DNA of 64,000 nt from Choristoneura fumiferana (Eukaryota; Arthropoda; Insecta; Lepidoptera; Tortricidae), in contig NC_133482.1 in assembly GCF_025370935.1 (NCBI RefSeq), positions 14,759,431-14,823,430 on the forward strand, in the 5' to 3' direction. Position numbers and translations under genes: made by a program. Positions 1 to 10,428 of this stretch are shown here, in pieces. Every line of letters starts with the position of its first letter. Position 1 is the first letter of the stretch. The notes under the pieces are model-generated. The model was not told the DNA's origin. It did not search any database and saw only the letters and a program-made list of their open reading frames with translations.

Positions 1-594
1 TATTGCCACAACACATAGTACAACGAAGACTTAATTAATATAAAAAAACTAGACTTAAACACTAACATCTGCTGTGGCAAAGGGGATGTACTCAGCGTAT
101 GCTGTGAGTTAGGGTTAATACTATTGTGTAGCTTAAAACATTCTGCATCACATGGTGTAAATGACAGAAAATCGTTTTTTTTTTTTGAGATAGCACCTTT
201 CGGCTAAGGAGGGCAGTATACCACTATGAAAACCAAGAGTTCGGTTATATTTTTGTCAAGTCCTTTAAGCTTTGTAGAGGTACAGACACCAGTACCAATA
301 TCTGACACGAAAAAGCGTGCATAAATAAAATAATAATAAATTAATTAATAATTATCAGGGACTAATTGAATCGAGAATAAACATATCTGATACTACTCTA
401 TTTGTAAGGCCAATAAGACACGTCAGATATATTTGCACGTTCTGCTGTGGCAGATATTAATAAAAGAGACTGTACTATACTGTAATGTTTACCTTACTCT
501 TTTGCTACACAAACAAACGGGCACCACAATGACTTCTGTGTGATACATAAATGTTTTAAGAATTTTACATTTACCGACCATGAAATTTACCGTG
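1..594. other. No gene seen (AT-rich)
   Basis: AT-rich DNA with short homopolymers, including a T run near 178-186. No codon-like open frame, splice pair, terminal inverted repeat or known repeat was recognised. Confidence 0.6.
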
Positions 595-700
595 AAGAGA
601 CAAATCTTGAACAAACTTGCACACACTGCGAAGAAATTCAAGGCTGTCACTGAAGTTCACAATCCACCCCGGGCCCCCGTGGGAATTACCTTCCGTAATC
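595..700 (+). repeat. Fragment of tRNA-derived SINE (family 2)
   Basis: This matches the body of the full-length SINE at 17611-17922: a 'gcgaagaaattcaa' block followed by 'gaagttc' and 'gggcccccgtggg'. The tRNA head and (GAT)n tail are missing. A short open frame here is a by-product of the repeat. Confidence 0.65.
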
Positions 701-1109
701 TTAGACACATCTGTGGTTTGTTTAACTCCACAGCGGGTCCACAATTAGATTCCGGTCGAAGTCGGAGGAAAGCAAATATAACCTGTTTGTCTCTAGACCT
801 CGTGTTTGTATGACCATGTACGGACATAGCATATATTAAGTGCTTTGTGATATGTAGATGACATTTTGATAGTGATGTTACGAATTTAATATCACGTTCG
901 CACGGGAAGGCTAATAATTGTTTATGTTTATTTATCGTATGGCGATTACACACTGGCGCCTTTAATTTGACACATTTAACCAAACTATGAACCTTTGTAA
1001 AAGAACATCTTTAGTGCACAAAAGTCCTGCCTCACTAAATACTCAATGCCCATATCAAACCTTTGGCCTAGAATGTAAAATTTTACGTTTAGGCTCTCTC
1101 CATGCTGTA
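701..1109. other. No gene seen
   Basis: No supported feature. Short open frames on both strands overlap the SINE fragment and show no family similarity. Confidence 0.55.
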
Positions 1110-1470
1110 TACAGCGTGTATTTTTGATACTACCTCAAACTTTAAGGGCAGTTAGTGAAAGCCCTAATAATCACATTTTATTATAAGTTTTATAAAAAAA
1201 AATAGACTTATTATTATCCTTACAAAATTAATTAGCACGCAATGTATCACTACGCGATACTAATTTGTTTTTATTCAAAACGTCGCACTTGTTGACGTGA
1301 CAGCTGTCACAGCACGCTTCTCTCTCTTATCAAATTATTTTACGCATTACATTGCTGCTCGAAAGTATTTCAAAAATTAATTAAATTAAAAATTTGTTTT
1401 GATATCGCTTCACAGCACTTAAATCCTCGTCTGGTAACAGTTTGAGGTAGTATCAAAAATACACGCTGTA
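1110..1470. mobile_element. MITE with about 33-bp perfect TIRs and TA duplication
   Basis: The left end reads TACAGCGTGTATTTTTGATA and continues into ACTACCTCAAACT. The right end is its exact reverse complement. TA flanks both sides (1108-1109 and 1471-1472), the Tc1/mariner-type target duplication. The interior has no coding capacity. It shares a 'ttacattgctgct(t)cgaa' core with the TA-flanked MITEs at 6133 and 9822, so these families may be related. Confidence 0.8.
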
Positions 1471-1693
1471 TAAGGAGTTTTTTTTTTACATAAAACCGAC
1501 CATGATTGACATATCTCACCTGATGTTAATTGCAAATGATGCCAAAGATATATATTCATTTCATTAACAATCTATTCACTCTAGCCTTGAACAGCCCTAG
1601 ATTGTATTTATCCGGAACTACAGACGACGGGAGCGAATTCCATTCCTTAGCAGTTCGCATTATGAAAGATGAAGCAAACCACTTCGTGCGGGC

Positions 1694-1735
1694 TAACTGA
1701 ATACTAACCACATAAGGGTGGTTAGTATTCAGTTA
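1694..1735. repeat. Perfect 18-bp hairpin, 6-nt loop
   Basis: TAACTGAATACTAACCAC is followed by ATAAGG and then the exact reverse complement. The hairpin sits between LINE-like debris (about 1600-1690) and an RTE fragment. It may be a small insertion or the product of template switching. No function is assigned. Confidence 0.75.
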
Positions 1736-1754
1736 ATGGTTTTTGCTAAATTAC

Positions 1755-1890
1755 GCCGGAAAAGAAGTTCTGTAATGGGAGTGCTTGCTCTGGTGCACCG
1801 CTGGAAGAACACAACCGTTCTGGGAGAGGATCCTCGAGTGGCGACCACCAACCGGAAGACGAAGCATTGGGAGGCGTTGAAACAGAAACA
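1755..1890 (+). pseudogene. RTE-type LINE ORF2 C-terminal fragment
   Basis: Across frames, the stretch around 1820-1880 resembles the conserved C-terminal zone of RTE-type endonuclease/reverse transcriptase proteins (the 'VLEWRP-TGRR-S-GR' pattern), seen more clearly at 14074-14403. It is short and frameshifted, so it is a dead 3' remnant. Confidence 0.5.
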
Positions 1891-2887
1891 GAAACCTGCC
1901 AGAAACATCTTTCAAGTTACATTAGATTGCGGCGTTTGATGGGCTACTAATGACTACTTCAATCTCGTAAGCTTTATGGTCTCGCAACTTAGTTGATTCA
2001 ACTTACACGATTTTTCTTGCAGGTCGAAACTAGACTTAATAATCCTGTTCCCACCAAGCGTGACGTCTATCATTCATTCATTTGCTCGCTCGCTTGCTCG
2101 CTCCCGCGCACGGGCCGGTACAACTAGTTATGCCAGCGAACAGTGCAGTTACGACAATCCAGCTCAATCCTCATAGAGAAGACTTTCATCAGCTCATCTC
2201 TATATCGCGGCGTTACCGCTGTACTATTCCAGCTTATCTGATCTCACGTAAGTCTTTTGCTCATATTCATCATCACATCGTCACATGTTACCGCCCTCAG
2301 CGGTAACAAGTCCTTTCCTAATTCTAGTTTTAAGTCTTTCAGATGAAAATAGCAGCAAAGAGGTCAAGTTGACTCTGATTTCCGCTAAAAAAAAATACAA
2401 AAATAATTCATTGGTTCCAACAGTAACAAAAACATTACAGGTTATTAGTAACGAATAATTCAGACCAGGTCCGGGGAGCCTGTTATTCTTTACTCCTGGA
2501 CTGGAGCCAAGACCGGAAAAAATACTCGAGCAATAAGACCGATTCTGTGCCAGTTACTGTTTCTGAGCATCCAATTAACTTTATTGTACTGTCTGTTGCC
2601 CAGCAGGACCTGTTTACGAGTTCCCCGACTTCGGTGAAAGTGTTTAATCGAATTTTCTAAAGTTGTAAGTAGTCGTTAGTTTACTTTGAATGGTCTTTAC
2701 TCAGGCGAATAAATTTGAGTTAGTTCTTGTTCTAGGTTGTTAGTGCTAGGCTTGTTAAAGATCACAAGTACAGATTACGAACAAAAGAGTTGCCAGTCTG
2801 TGTTTTTTTTTTACTAAAATAGACACAGAAGTTTGTTTACCATCCTGAGGCCCACGTCAAATTTCGATTGTTAGAATTTGAAACTTA
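1891..2887. other. No gene seen
   Basis: A CT/CG-rich patch near 2080-2130 (gctcgctcgcttgctcgctc) is a low-complexity run. An open frame at 2082-2306 lacks a normal ATG start and any recognisable family. Nothing else is supported. Confidence 0.5.
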
Positions 2888-3028
2888 GGGCCCGTTTCAC
2901 CACTTGTCGACTAACTTTAAGTGTCAGATAAGAGTAATGCCGTCTTTGTTTATTCGGACAAAACAAACAGGGACGGCATCATTGATATCCGTCACTTAAA
3001 GTTAGTCGACAAGTGGTGAAACAGGCCC
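2888..3028. mobile_element. Foldback MITE 'gggcc(c/t)gtttcacca'
   Basis: This 141-bp element consists almost entirely of two inverted arms. Both outer parts contain GTTTCACCACTTGTCGACTA or its complement, and the centre is 'tttgtttattcggacaaaac'. Partial copies occur at 15384-15484 and 53945-54063 with the same 'tgccgtctttgtt' core. A non-autonomous DNA transposon is the best explanation. Confidence 0.8.
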
Positions 3029-3339
3029 TCAATGTCAATTAGTAAAAGTTGAAATTTGCTTTGACGTACCTATATCCTAAATTTAGGACGTTGGACCTTT
3101 AAGAGGTTACATCCGTCTTAAAAAAAAAAAAATGCTCTACGTTATAAGAATGTGTAAACATGTTGAGATCATAAGAATAGACATTATGAGAAGCGGAATT
3201 GCCTTTCCTGTTGACATATGTTTAACTACTTTAAGATACTTTTTTTTAATTTGGCTAAAGTGGGCTTTTGTCGTGGTCTGTAAAGTTAAACAATAGAAAA
3301 CAGACGATAAAAGAATTAAAAAATAAATTTCCGATATAG

Positions 3340-3600
3340 CCAAGAAAATTATCTCGTTGAAATGGCAATGGGCAAGCCATATAGAACGGAGAACAGATGG
3401 CCGTCGGTGCTGAAAAGTTCTCGAATGGAGTTATGCGAATCAGCAAACGCAGTGTAAGACGTCCACCAACGAGATGGACGGACGACCTGGTTAAAGCCGC
3501 GGGTTCACTGCGGATGCAGGCCGCTTTCAACCGAAGCAATTAGAGGTCTCTGGGAGAAGCCTTTATCCAATAGAGGACCAACTGCTGATAAGATGATGAC
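3340..3600 (+). pseudogene. RTE-type LINE ORF2 C-terminus and 3' end
   Basis: Reading across frames gives the RTE C-terminal pattern: 'SLKWQWASHIERRTDGR', then 'VLEW', then 'RWTDDLVKAAGS', then a QWTTAD-like end, followed by 'gatgatga'. This is the usual terminus of lepidopteran RTE elements. At least two frameshifts separate the pieces, and the remainder of ORF2 is missing (5'-truncated). Confidence 0.7.
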
Positions 3601-3866
3601 TTTATTGATTGGTTTGGCGTAACCTTAAAAATCTAATTATAATCTTTCCCTATTAGAAACATGCGAACTACACGAAACAATCAGTTTTAAATACTTCCAG
3701 AGTCCGTGTGTTCTAAATAGCGAACTCCACCCTCAAAAGCGAAGTAATGTAATTTAGGAGCCTTTGTATTATGTACCGGATTGGATTTCGTCGCTCTCCT
3801 TTGGCACAGATAGTTGCGGCTGCTTTAATGAGGGTATCAAGAGGCCTCAGTCCGCGCTGTTTCCGG

Positions 3867-4185
3867 TTTTTAACCCCCGACGCAAAAAGAGGGGTGTTAT
3901 AAGTTTGACCGCTGTGTTTCTGCTTGTGGCACCGTAGTTCTTTAACCCCCGACTTTGACACTTCAAAGTTCAATATCTCTAAAACGGCTGAACCGATTTT
4001 GATGAAACATATCTAAAAACCATTGCTAGAAAACCTGCTTTCAAATAAAAAACGGCATTCAAATCGGTTCGCCCGTTTAAGAGCTACGGTGCCACAGACA
4101 GACATACAGGCACACAAATGTATAGACACACATAGCGGACAAACTTATAACACCCGTCATTTTGCATTGGGGGTAAAAAAGACCG
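3867..4185 (+). repeat. Dispersed repeat 'ttaacccccgacgcaaaaagagg'
   Basis: The sequence runs from a 'taacccccgacgcaaaaaga' block through 'ggctgaaccgattttgatga' to 'cagacagacatacaggcacac' and ends near 'gggggtaaaaaagaccggct'. This layout is common in insect dispersed repeats. There is no coding capacity and only this copy is in the window. Confidence 0.55.
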
Positions 4186-4298
4186 GCTAATGTGCAAGAT
4201 GGACTCGATAATTGAGAATTAACGCAATTTTTTTATACAATAATGTGCTTCTTAATATTACATTGTTCCACGCGATAAGAAGCTATATAACTCGGTCA

Positions 4299-4471
4299 TG
4301 CACCTGTCTAATTACCGTACAGTTTTTTTTTCGTGCAAAAGCGACACGGCACTGAGACCGAATGCACATCTAGAGAAAGGATGGCTTCCATTTACATTTA
4401 TCTGTGCACATAAGTCTAATTACCGTGACACTAGTGCGGGAAAAAAGCGGTACGGTAATTAGACAGGTGCA
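4299..4471. mobile_element. MITE with 'tgcacctgtctaattaccgt' TIRs
   Basis: The left end TGCACCTGTCTAATTACCGT recurs as its reverse complement at the right end (4449-4471). A third partial copy of the motif lies inside, near 4409-4430. The element is 173 bp and non-coding. Confidence 0.75.
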
Positions 4472-5942
4472 CAATAAAATGAGAATGGCGAAATTCTAAA
4501 AGTACTGATTTGTCTTTTCTACTCTGTCTGTGCCCGTCGTCCGGGCTTAGCAGCTGTTTACCGCTAATCCGCGAAACCCCGGCAGTTTACTTAAAACTAA
4601 GTTTAGACTCGATGAAGATTACCAAGCCCGGGAATGGTGTTCGAATCTGTAACGTTTTAGTTGTTCCATAATCGTTATTACTATTGAAGATTGCATGCGG
4701 ATTTGAGAGGTACAGATACAGACCTACTACAGCCAAATTCAAATATCTTTATTTTACGTAAAAATGTGGTAGGTACAAAAGCTGGTATTACATTTTATGG
4801 TCTCACACATTTCACCAGAAACTGGCATGCAAAATGAGAACTGAAGAGAGTAACAAAAGTTTATCCTTAAATATGAAGAAACATGCCTTGACAATCATTT
4901 AGTTGACCTACTTAAGCTATTAATTATAATATCAACATGAACACCTAAATAATAACGTGATAACTAACATGTCACAATTACAATAAAATTATAATTATCA
5001 ACATGTTATAATTACAATACCGATCCAATAAAGCAGAATGTTGATATTTACTGTCACACACTCGTCTGTGTTCTTCGTTTTCCTGAAGATTCAAATGAGA
5101 AAGAGGAAGATAACCGATCTTATGTTACCAGTTCCGAACGATATATATGGTAAACTAATTTAAGTACACAGATTTGAACGGACCCTAAGTGCATCCGGCT
5201 CGCACTAAGCTTGTTTATTAGGGTTCCGTAACCAAAACGGCAAAAACGGAACCGGATTATTACTCGTAGCTTGACATAAAAAAAAGAAAAAGATTAAAGA
5301 TTAGCTAGGAATATCACTTAACTAATTGTAAAATTGTTATGAAATAAACAGTTACAATTTTTTTTTTTTTTTTACATGTTTCGGGCTAACAATACCAACA
5401 TGTTTTGGGGTAAAATATACTACCTGGATACTCGTAGGTCTCATAGATAAAGTTGTTTTTTTTTTGTAAATTTGAATGATACAGAGAATATGATACTTTA
5501 TTCCTTTATCAAAATATATAACTTCTATTGCTAACAATATGCACAATAGCTCAGAGACTACATAAAAAGCTGTAATTTTGGACTTGGCCAGGTTATTCTT
5601 TTGAACTAAAAAACTGAACAAATTCTAAGTATCATTACAGTTACTTCACGTCACTAAGTGCCGTCATTCAGTCATCAACCTACCAGCTTAACACGCTTCA
5701 CTTAATTAATAAAAGACTTTCACGAAAAGGAATAAATCATTTTACACCCCGTAGACTCGCAAACATTGGAGAAATTACATCAAAGTGGATTTAGAAAGCA
5801 TCCTGTGTAAATAAATTTATTGTGTCGTTACTCCTTATGCCTTTAGGAAGGCTCGAGCACTCTTATTTCAAGGGTCCCGATCATTAAGAATAAACAAGAA
5901 AAGTACCTAAGGTTTAAACTGCTACTGTGATTTATAAAAGAA
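4472..5942. other. No gene seen; one repeat fragment
   Basis: AT-rich, with T runs near 5359-5373 and 5455-5464. At about 5209-5265 the 'tagggttccgta' start of the repeat family at 41203 and 52571 is present without its 3' half. A 5352-5621 minus-strand open frame is low complexity and not credible. Confidence 0.55.
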
Positions 5943-6130
5943 CTAGAGTTTACCCGCGGCTTCGTACGTGCACCCTGTTCGATGGGAATATCGGGATAAA
6001 AAGTAGCCTATGTGTTATTCCAGATGTCCAGCTATCTACGTACCAAATTTCAACCAAATGCGTCTAGCCGCTTTAGCATGAAGGAGTAACAAACACACAC
6101 ACACACACACACAAACTTTCGCATTTATAT
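5943..6130 (+). repeat. 'cccgcggcttcg' dispersed repeat
   Basis: The copy runs from 'ctagagtttacccgcggctt' through 'aaaaagtagcctatgtgtta' and 'taccaaatttcaaccaaat' to an (AC)n run at 6091-6114 and 'aaactttcgcatttat'. The same order appears at 8272, 16395 (reverse), 47433 and 49920. This is a very abundant non-coding lepidopteran repeat whose class I cannot fix from sequence alone. Confidence 0.75.
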
Positions 6131-6132
6131 TA

Positions 6133-6483
6133 CCAGGTGTGGCCTGAAGTACGAGCAAAAAATTAAATCATAGATCGTCCTCGTCAAACTGAACAACATT
6201 AGTTCAGCGACTTTTAAAAATAATGGAGCCTTTGAATTTCCTTTTTTCATACAAATTAAATACTGCTATCAATGTACGCCATCCTAGAACACAACTGACG
6301 TCGCCTGTCACGCTACAAACATCAAGCAATTTGCTTTACATTGCTGCTTCGAATAAACTTAAAAGTGTAATATATATTTAAAAAAATACTAATTATTTTT
6401 AAAAGTCGCTGAACTAATTTTGTTCATTTTGAGTAGTATGATCTATGTTTTAATTATTTGCTCATATTACAGGCCACACCCCG
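6133..6483. mobile_element. TA-flanked MITE 'ccgggtgtggcc' copy 1
   Basis: Long inverted ends: CCAGGTGTGGCCTG at the left and GGCCACACCCCG at the right, continuing as about 90-bp imperfect arms that include 'agttcagcgacttttaaaaa'. TA dinucleotides flank it. Copies at 9822-10163 and 53435-53766 share ends and core. TIRs plus TA duplication fit a non-autonomous Tc1/mariner-type element. Confidence 0.85.
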
Positions 6484-6736
6484 TATAAGTAGGATGACAT
6501 CGTGTTAGAGAAAAGAATCAAAGGGTCTCTGTTATCATCATCGTCATCAGTACCTGGGCAACCGAGGTTTGCTCGAAGTGTATTCTTGTTTAATCGTGTT
6601 TTTTGGAGAAGATAAAATCATCTCATCTAGAAACAATATCATAACCGTGTCATCTAGAAACAATGCCGAATACCAAGATCGCCATAGACTGATAAAATTA
6701 AGTTTACTTACGTTCATATAAATATTTAGGATTTTT
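6484..6736 (+). repeat. Sequence duplicated with adjacent MITE (copy 1)
   Basis: Starting at the MITE boundary, 'ataagtagga-gacatcgtgt' to 'aagtttacttacgt' matches 10164-10428 closely, including the 'catctagaaacaat' sub-repeats. MITE and flank therefore make one repeated block of about 610 bp. Confidence 0.75.
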
Positions 6737-7143
6737 ATCTCCGAAAGAAAAAACCCTGCAGTTAATAACGTACAACGTAAGATTTCAGCCCGACGCGAAT
6801 AGCACCTCGGTGTGCTGTTAGCATCAGCTGGCTGGTCCGTAAAGACAAAATGCTCCCTGGACGCGTTTTAAACTGCAGTGTATCTCGCGCTTGTTATAAT
6901 GCCACGAGAACAAACTAGACGTGGTAGCGGTGTATTTTTTTATTAAGTTAAATAGACCAATTTGAACTAGCCAGACCGAAGTTGTGATTGAACATAATTT
7001 TTAAACTTGTATTAGTTTGTACTTTGCTGTGTATGTTGCTGTTTTGGAATTTTGTGAACAAATAAAGATTTACTTTTCACTTTAATTAATGTTAATGTTT
7101 TCATATTTCAAGCGTGAGTTGCACTATAGGTTTCTAAATAATA
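6737..7143. other. No gene seen
   Basis: Single-copy-looking AT-rich sequence. No open frame, TIR or known repeat was recognised. Confidence 0.55.
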
Positions 7144-7340
7144 TCTATCTATCATCATCATCATCAGCCGGAAGACGTCCACTGCTGAACAAAGGCCAAA
7201 CGACAACTCGCCACTTGCATCCACCGGTTGCCCGCAACTCTAACGACTTTCGGTTCGTCGTCACCACTCAAGGACTTTTCTCCCCCAACGGTTATCTATC
7301 CTTCGAGCGATGTGGCCCGCCCATTGACACTTCACCTTGC
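7144..7340 (-). pseudogene. RTE-type LINE 3' end
   Basis: The copy starts with (ATC)n followed by 'agccggaagacgtccactgc', the standard reverse-strand end of RTE elements in this window. It continues through 'ccacttgcatccaccggttg'. Only the terminal part of ORF2 and the tail remain, and no intact frame is left. Confidence 0.65.
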
Positions 7341-7519
7341 ATATTCTCACAGCCATGCTTATGTTACTCTACCTATAATCAATGTCAAATCAGCCGTCTA
7401 ATCAAAAGATGAGAGGAGTCTAGCCTCAGTAGTATCTCGCCCTCCACTGCAAACGAACATGCACCTATCTGTTAGCGATAAATGTATAGTCATGTTGCAA
7501 GACAATTAGTTCACTAATG

Positions 7520-7733
7520 TTTCGCAACTAACGTTTGGCGACCTGATTCATTTCGCAACTGTTTTATATTTCTGAAACTGTAAATAGTTCAGGATTTTTA
7601 TAAAACTAACCTAACCTAACCTAAAGGGTTCTACAGGATGGCCCTGAAATAAATCCTGAAATATTTATAGTTTTAGAGTTTGCGAAATGAAAAGTTGCGA
7701 AATGAAACAGTTTGCTAAACGTTAGTTGCGAAA
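7520..7733 (+). mobile_element. MITE 'ttcgcaactaacgtttggc' copy 1
   Basis: The left TTCGCAACTAACGTTTGGC pairs with the right GCTAAACGTTAGTTGCGAA. The middle carries 'taacctaacctaacctaa', a short (TTAGG)n run on the other strand, and 'cctgaaat' blocks. A reverse copy lies at 56822-57032. Confidence 0.8.
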
Positions 7734-8271
7734 TTAAATTTTACCCAATCTATTGTTTAGAACAACCCTGAAGAACCAGTTAAAAACTATTCCAAAGACG
7801 CAACTTATTTTTTTTCTTTTTATCTTTATATCTGTTTAGTTATCATTAAATGCGATTGACCAAAAAAAAATACTCGAAGCAAAGCTTGATCGGTACTAAA
7901 CCATTAACCTGTAAATTAAACCGGTTTTAAAATTTGACCGCTTTTTGCATTCCGCAGCCATTTCAGCGACTTCTAGTAATGGAAGAATCACTTAAGACTC
8001 AACGAGCCATAGACTTAAGAACCCGTAGACCTGTTAACGTGATATACAACCCCATTTCAGCGTTGCAGCCGTAGTCGAGAGCAATTACTATGACTTACAG
8101 CGTATGCGGTATCGGCTGCTGATACCGTATTTTTGACGTGATTTAGTACTGGTTTTAATCCCGGTAATACAATGTTTGTGCCAGATCTAGCAGTTTATGT
8201 ATTCATTGTACCGCGTAGAGTGCCCATTATTTTGGTGTATGGACGTGGTAATATCATGCAATTAATATTAC
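7734..8271. other. No gene seen
   Basis: AT-rich single-copy-looking sequence with no recognised feature. Confidence 0.55.
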
Positions 8272-8454
8272 ACTAGTCCCGGCTTCGCCCGCGTGGACTT
8301 CGGTTATTGCGCGCTGTTTCCACGGGAAGAAGAAAGATAAAAAATAGCCTATGTCACTCTCTGGTCTATAAACTATCTCTATGCCAAAAATCACGTCGAT
8401 TCGTGGCTCCGGTTAGATGTGAAGAATTTTCGCATTTATAATATTAGTATGGAT
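8272..8454 (+). repeat. 'cggcttcgcccgcgtgg' dispersed repeat
   Basis: The order is 'ggcttcgcccgcgtggactt', 'cgcgctgtttccacgggaa', 'aaaatagcctatgtcactct', 'cgcatttataatattagtat'. It is closest to the copy at 49920-50120 and belongs to the same broad group as 5943-6130. Confidence 0.75.
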
Positions 8455-9094
8455 TAATTTTGCTTGTTTATCCTCCCAAAATTCGAATTTTTGTAACCTA
8501 GATGAAGTAGATGAAGTGAAGAAATTATTTCGGCGTACTGACGACCAAGTAGTCCTATTATGAAGAAATCCAGGATAATAAACTAGAGTATAACTTGTTC
8601 ATAAAACCCATTTTACTCTCGATTTAATTATCAACCAGCAATGCATAGTGCAGCAGCAATGAAAAGTATAATTCCTAAAGCATTCTGTATCTCACAGTTT
8701 ACATAGAAAAAGTATGCATTCCTTTCCAACTGTCCGTCTAAAAACAACCACCTCGACAGTGAAAAGACATTGCAGAAAATGCTAAAAAGCAATCTAATAA
8801 GATGAGTAAAAAACGTGGTGCTCAGCGGGTATAACTCGTTCCATATTAAACTTTAAAACGGGGTCCATAAAGTAAAGTTTTAATCAGCAGGAAAGCGGGA
8901 TTGCCAGCCAGTGTCGAAATGAATTTTTGATACGCGGACCGTAGTTTATGATTAAACAAAAAACAAATGAATGCGATTTTATAATTTCGGATTAAGTAAG
9001 TTCTTTTTTTAAATGTAAACTATGGCCACAGAATAGATAATAGTACAAGTAATGACAGCTACAGTAAGAGTTTTATGGCTAAATCAAATCAAAT
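8455..9094. other. No gene seen
   Basis: No supported feature. A/T-rich with no inverted ends noticed. Confidence 0.5.
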
Positions 9095-9182
9095 AATGAG
9101 AAGATTCGCAGAAGAAACAAAGAAGGTGACGTACGTATCTCGAAGAATTGTCAAATTCAAGTGGCAGTGGGCAAGCTTATTA
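9095..9182 (+). pseudogene. Short RTE-type LINE fragment
   Basis: In one frame it reads TKKVTYVSRRIVKFKWQWAS, matching the conserved 'RTKVTDV-RI-KLKWQWA' stretch of RTE ORF2 C-termini. Only about 30 residues survive and no 3' tail follows. Confidence 0.65.
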
Positions 9183-9821
9183 TAAGATTTCATTTGATAC
9201 CCATATTGTTACAATACAAAATAATTTTTTATTTCCCTTGCCAACGGACGCTGTATTGAAATACCTACCCTACCTACTCTATATCAGTACGACAGTTAAG
9301 ACGAATAAATGATACTTTATTATGTTAAAATCCGCCCAGAAATTTAGTATGTAGAGGACCAAAGAAATAAACATACGTACTTTCACTCACACATACACAT
9401 ACTCGAAAAAGCATAACCCTCCTTCAGGCAGTTGGATAAAAAACACCTTCAAACAGGAACAAGGGAAGCCTTTGTTGTTTAATTTTCCTGTTCTAATTTA
9501 AAAAAAGCACAGACTACGCACGGAAACTTCCTAAAATCCCCATTTACTTTTACGATTATATAAAAACTCCAAAACAAAATCGGTTAACACCGCCAAATTG
9601 TTTCAAAGCCACACTTGGCTTAACCGTTTTTAAATTTGCCCCTATACGCACTTACGGTGGTTATAATACTTTCATTTTCATCACCTCGCAGGTAGGGTTG
9701 GAACTGAGGCCTTAAGCGGAGGCAGAGGCGGAAGCGGAGGCGAAAAGATTCGTTTCCACGGAGCCATAGAATAAATAAAGGACGTGGAGGCGGAGATGAA
9801 AGTGGAAGTTAAAAAAATATA
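9183..9821. other. No gene; GC-rich imperfect repeat at 9693-9765
   Basis: Mostly AT-rich. Near 9712-9745 there is a GGAGGCAGAGGCGGAAGCGG-like run of imperfect GGMGGC units, echoed at 11030-11100 and 11660-11750. The three GC-rich islands share 'gcggaggc' words and may be scattered parts of one old element. Confidence 0.4.
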
Positions 9822-10163
9822 CCGGGTGTGGCCCGCACATGAGCAAATAATTAAAACATAGATTTGTACTCGTCAAACTGTACAACATGAGTGCAGTGAC
9901 TTTTAAAAATAATGGAGTCTAGATTTTCCCTTTTTCATACAAATTAAATACCGTAATCAATGTCCGCCATCTTAGAACCCAACTGACGTCGCCTGTCACG
10001 CTACAAACATCAAGCATTTTGCTTTACATTGCTGCTTCGAATAAACTTTAAAGTGTAATAAAAAAAGACTAATTATTTTGAAAAGTCGCTGAACTAATGT
10101 TGTTCAGTTTGACGAGTACGATCTGTATTTTAATTATTGGCTCGTCTTACAGGCCACACCCGG
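9822..10163. mobile_element. TA-flanked MITE 'ccgggtgtggcc' copy 2
   Basis: Ends are CCGGGTGTGGCC and GGCCACACCCGG, flanked by TA (9820-9821 and 10164-10165). Arms of about 90 bp contain 'aaaagtcgctgaactaatgt' and the core has 'tttacattgctgcttcgaat', as at 6133. Confidence 0.88.
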
Positions 10164-10428
10164 TATAAGTAGGAGACATCGTGTTAGAGAAAAGAATCAG
10201 AGAGTCTCTGTTATCATCATAGTACCTGGGCAACCGAGGTTTGCCCGGAGTTTATTCTTGTTTAATCGTGTTTTTTGTAGAAGATAAAATCATGTCATCT
10301 AGAAACCATATCATAACCATATCATCTAGAAACAATGTCATCTAGAAGCAATGCCGAATACCAAGATCGCCATAGACTGATAAAATTAAGTTTACTTACG
10401 TAAATATAAATTGTTAGGATTTTGGCAC
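10164..10428 (+). repeat. Sequence duplicated with adjacent MITE (copy 2)
   Basis: Second copy of the block at 6484-6736. 'catctagaa' occurs three or four times here as a short internal iteration. The match starts exactly at the MITE edge and stops at 'ttaggatttt'. Confidence 0.75.
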
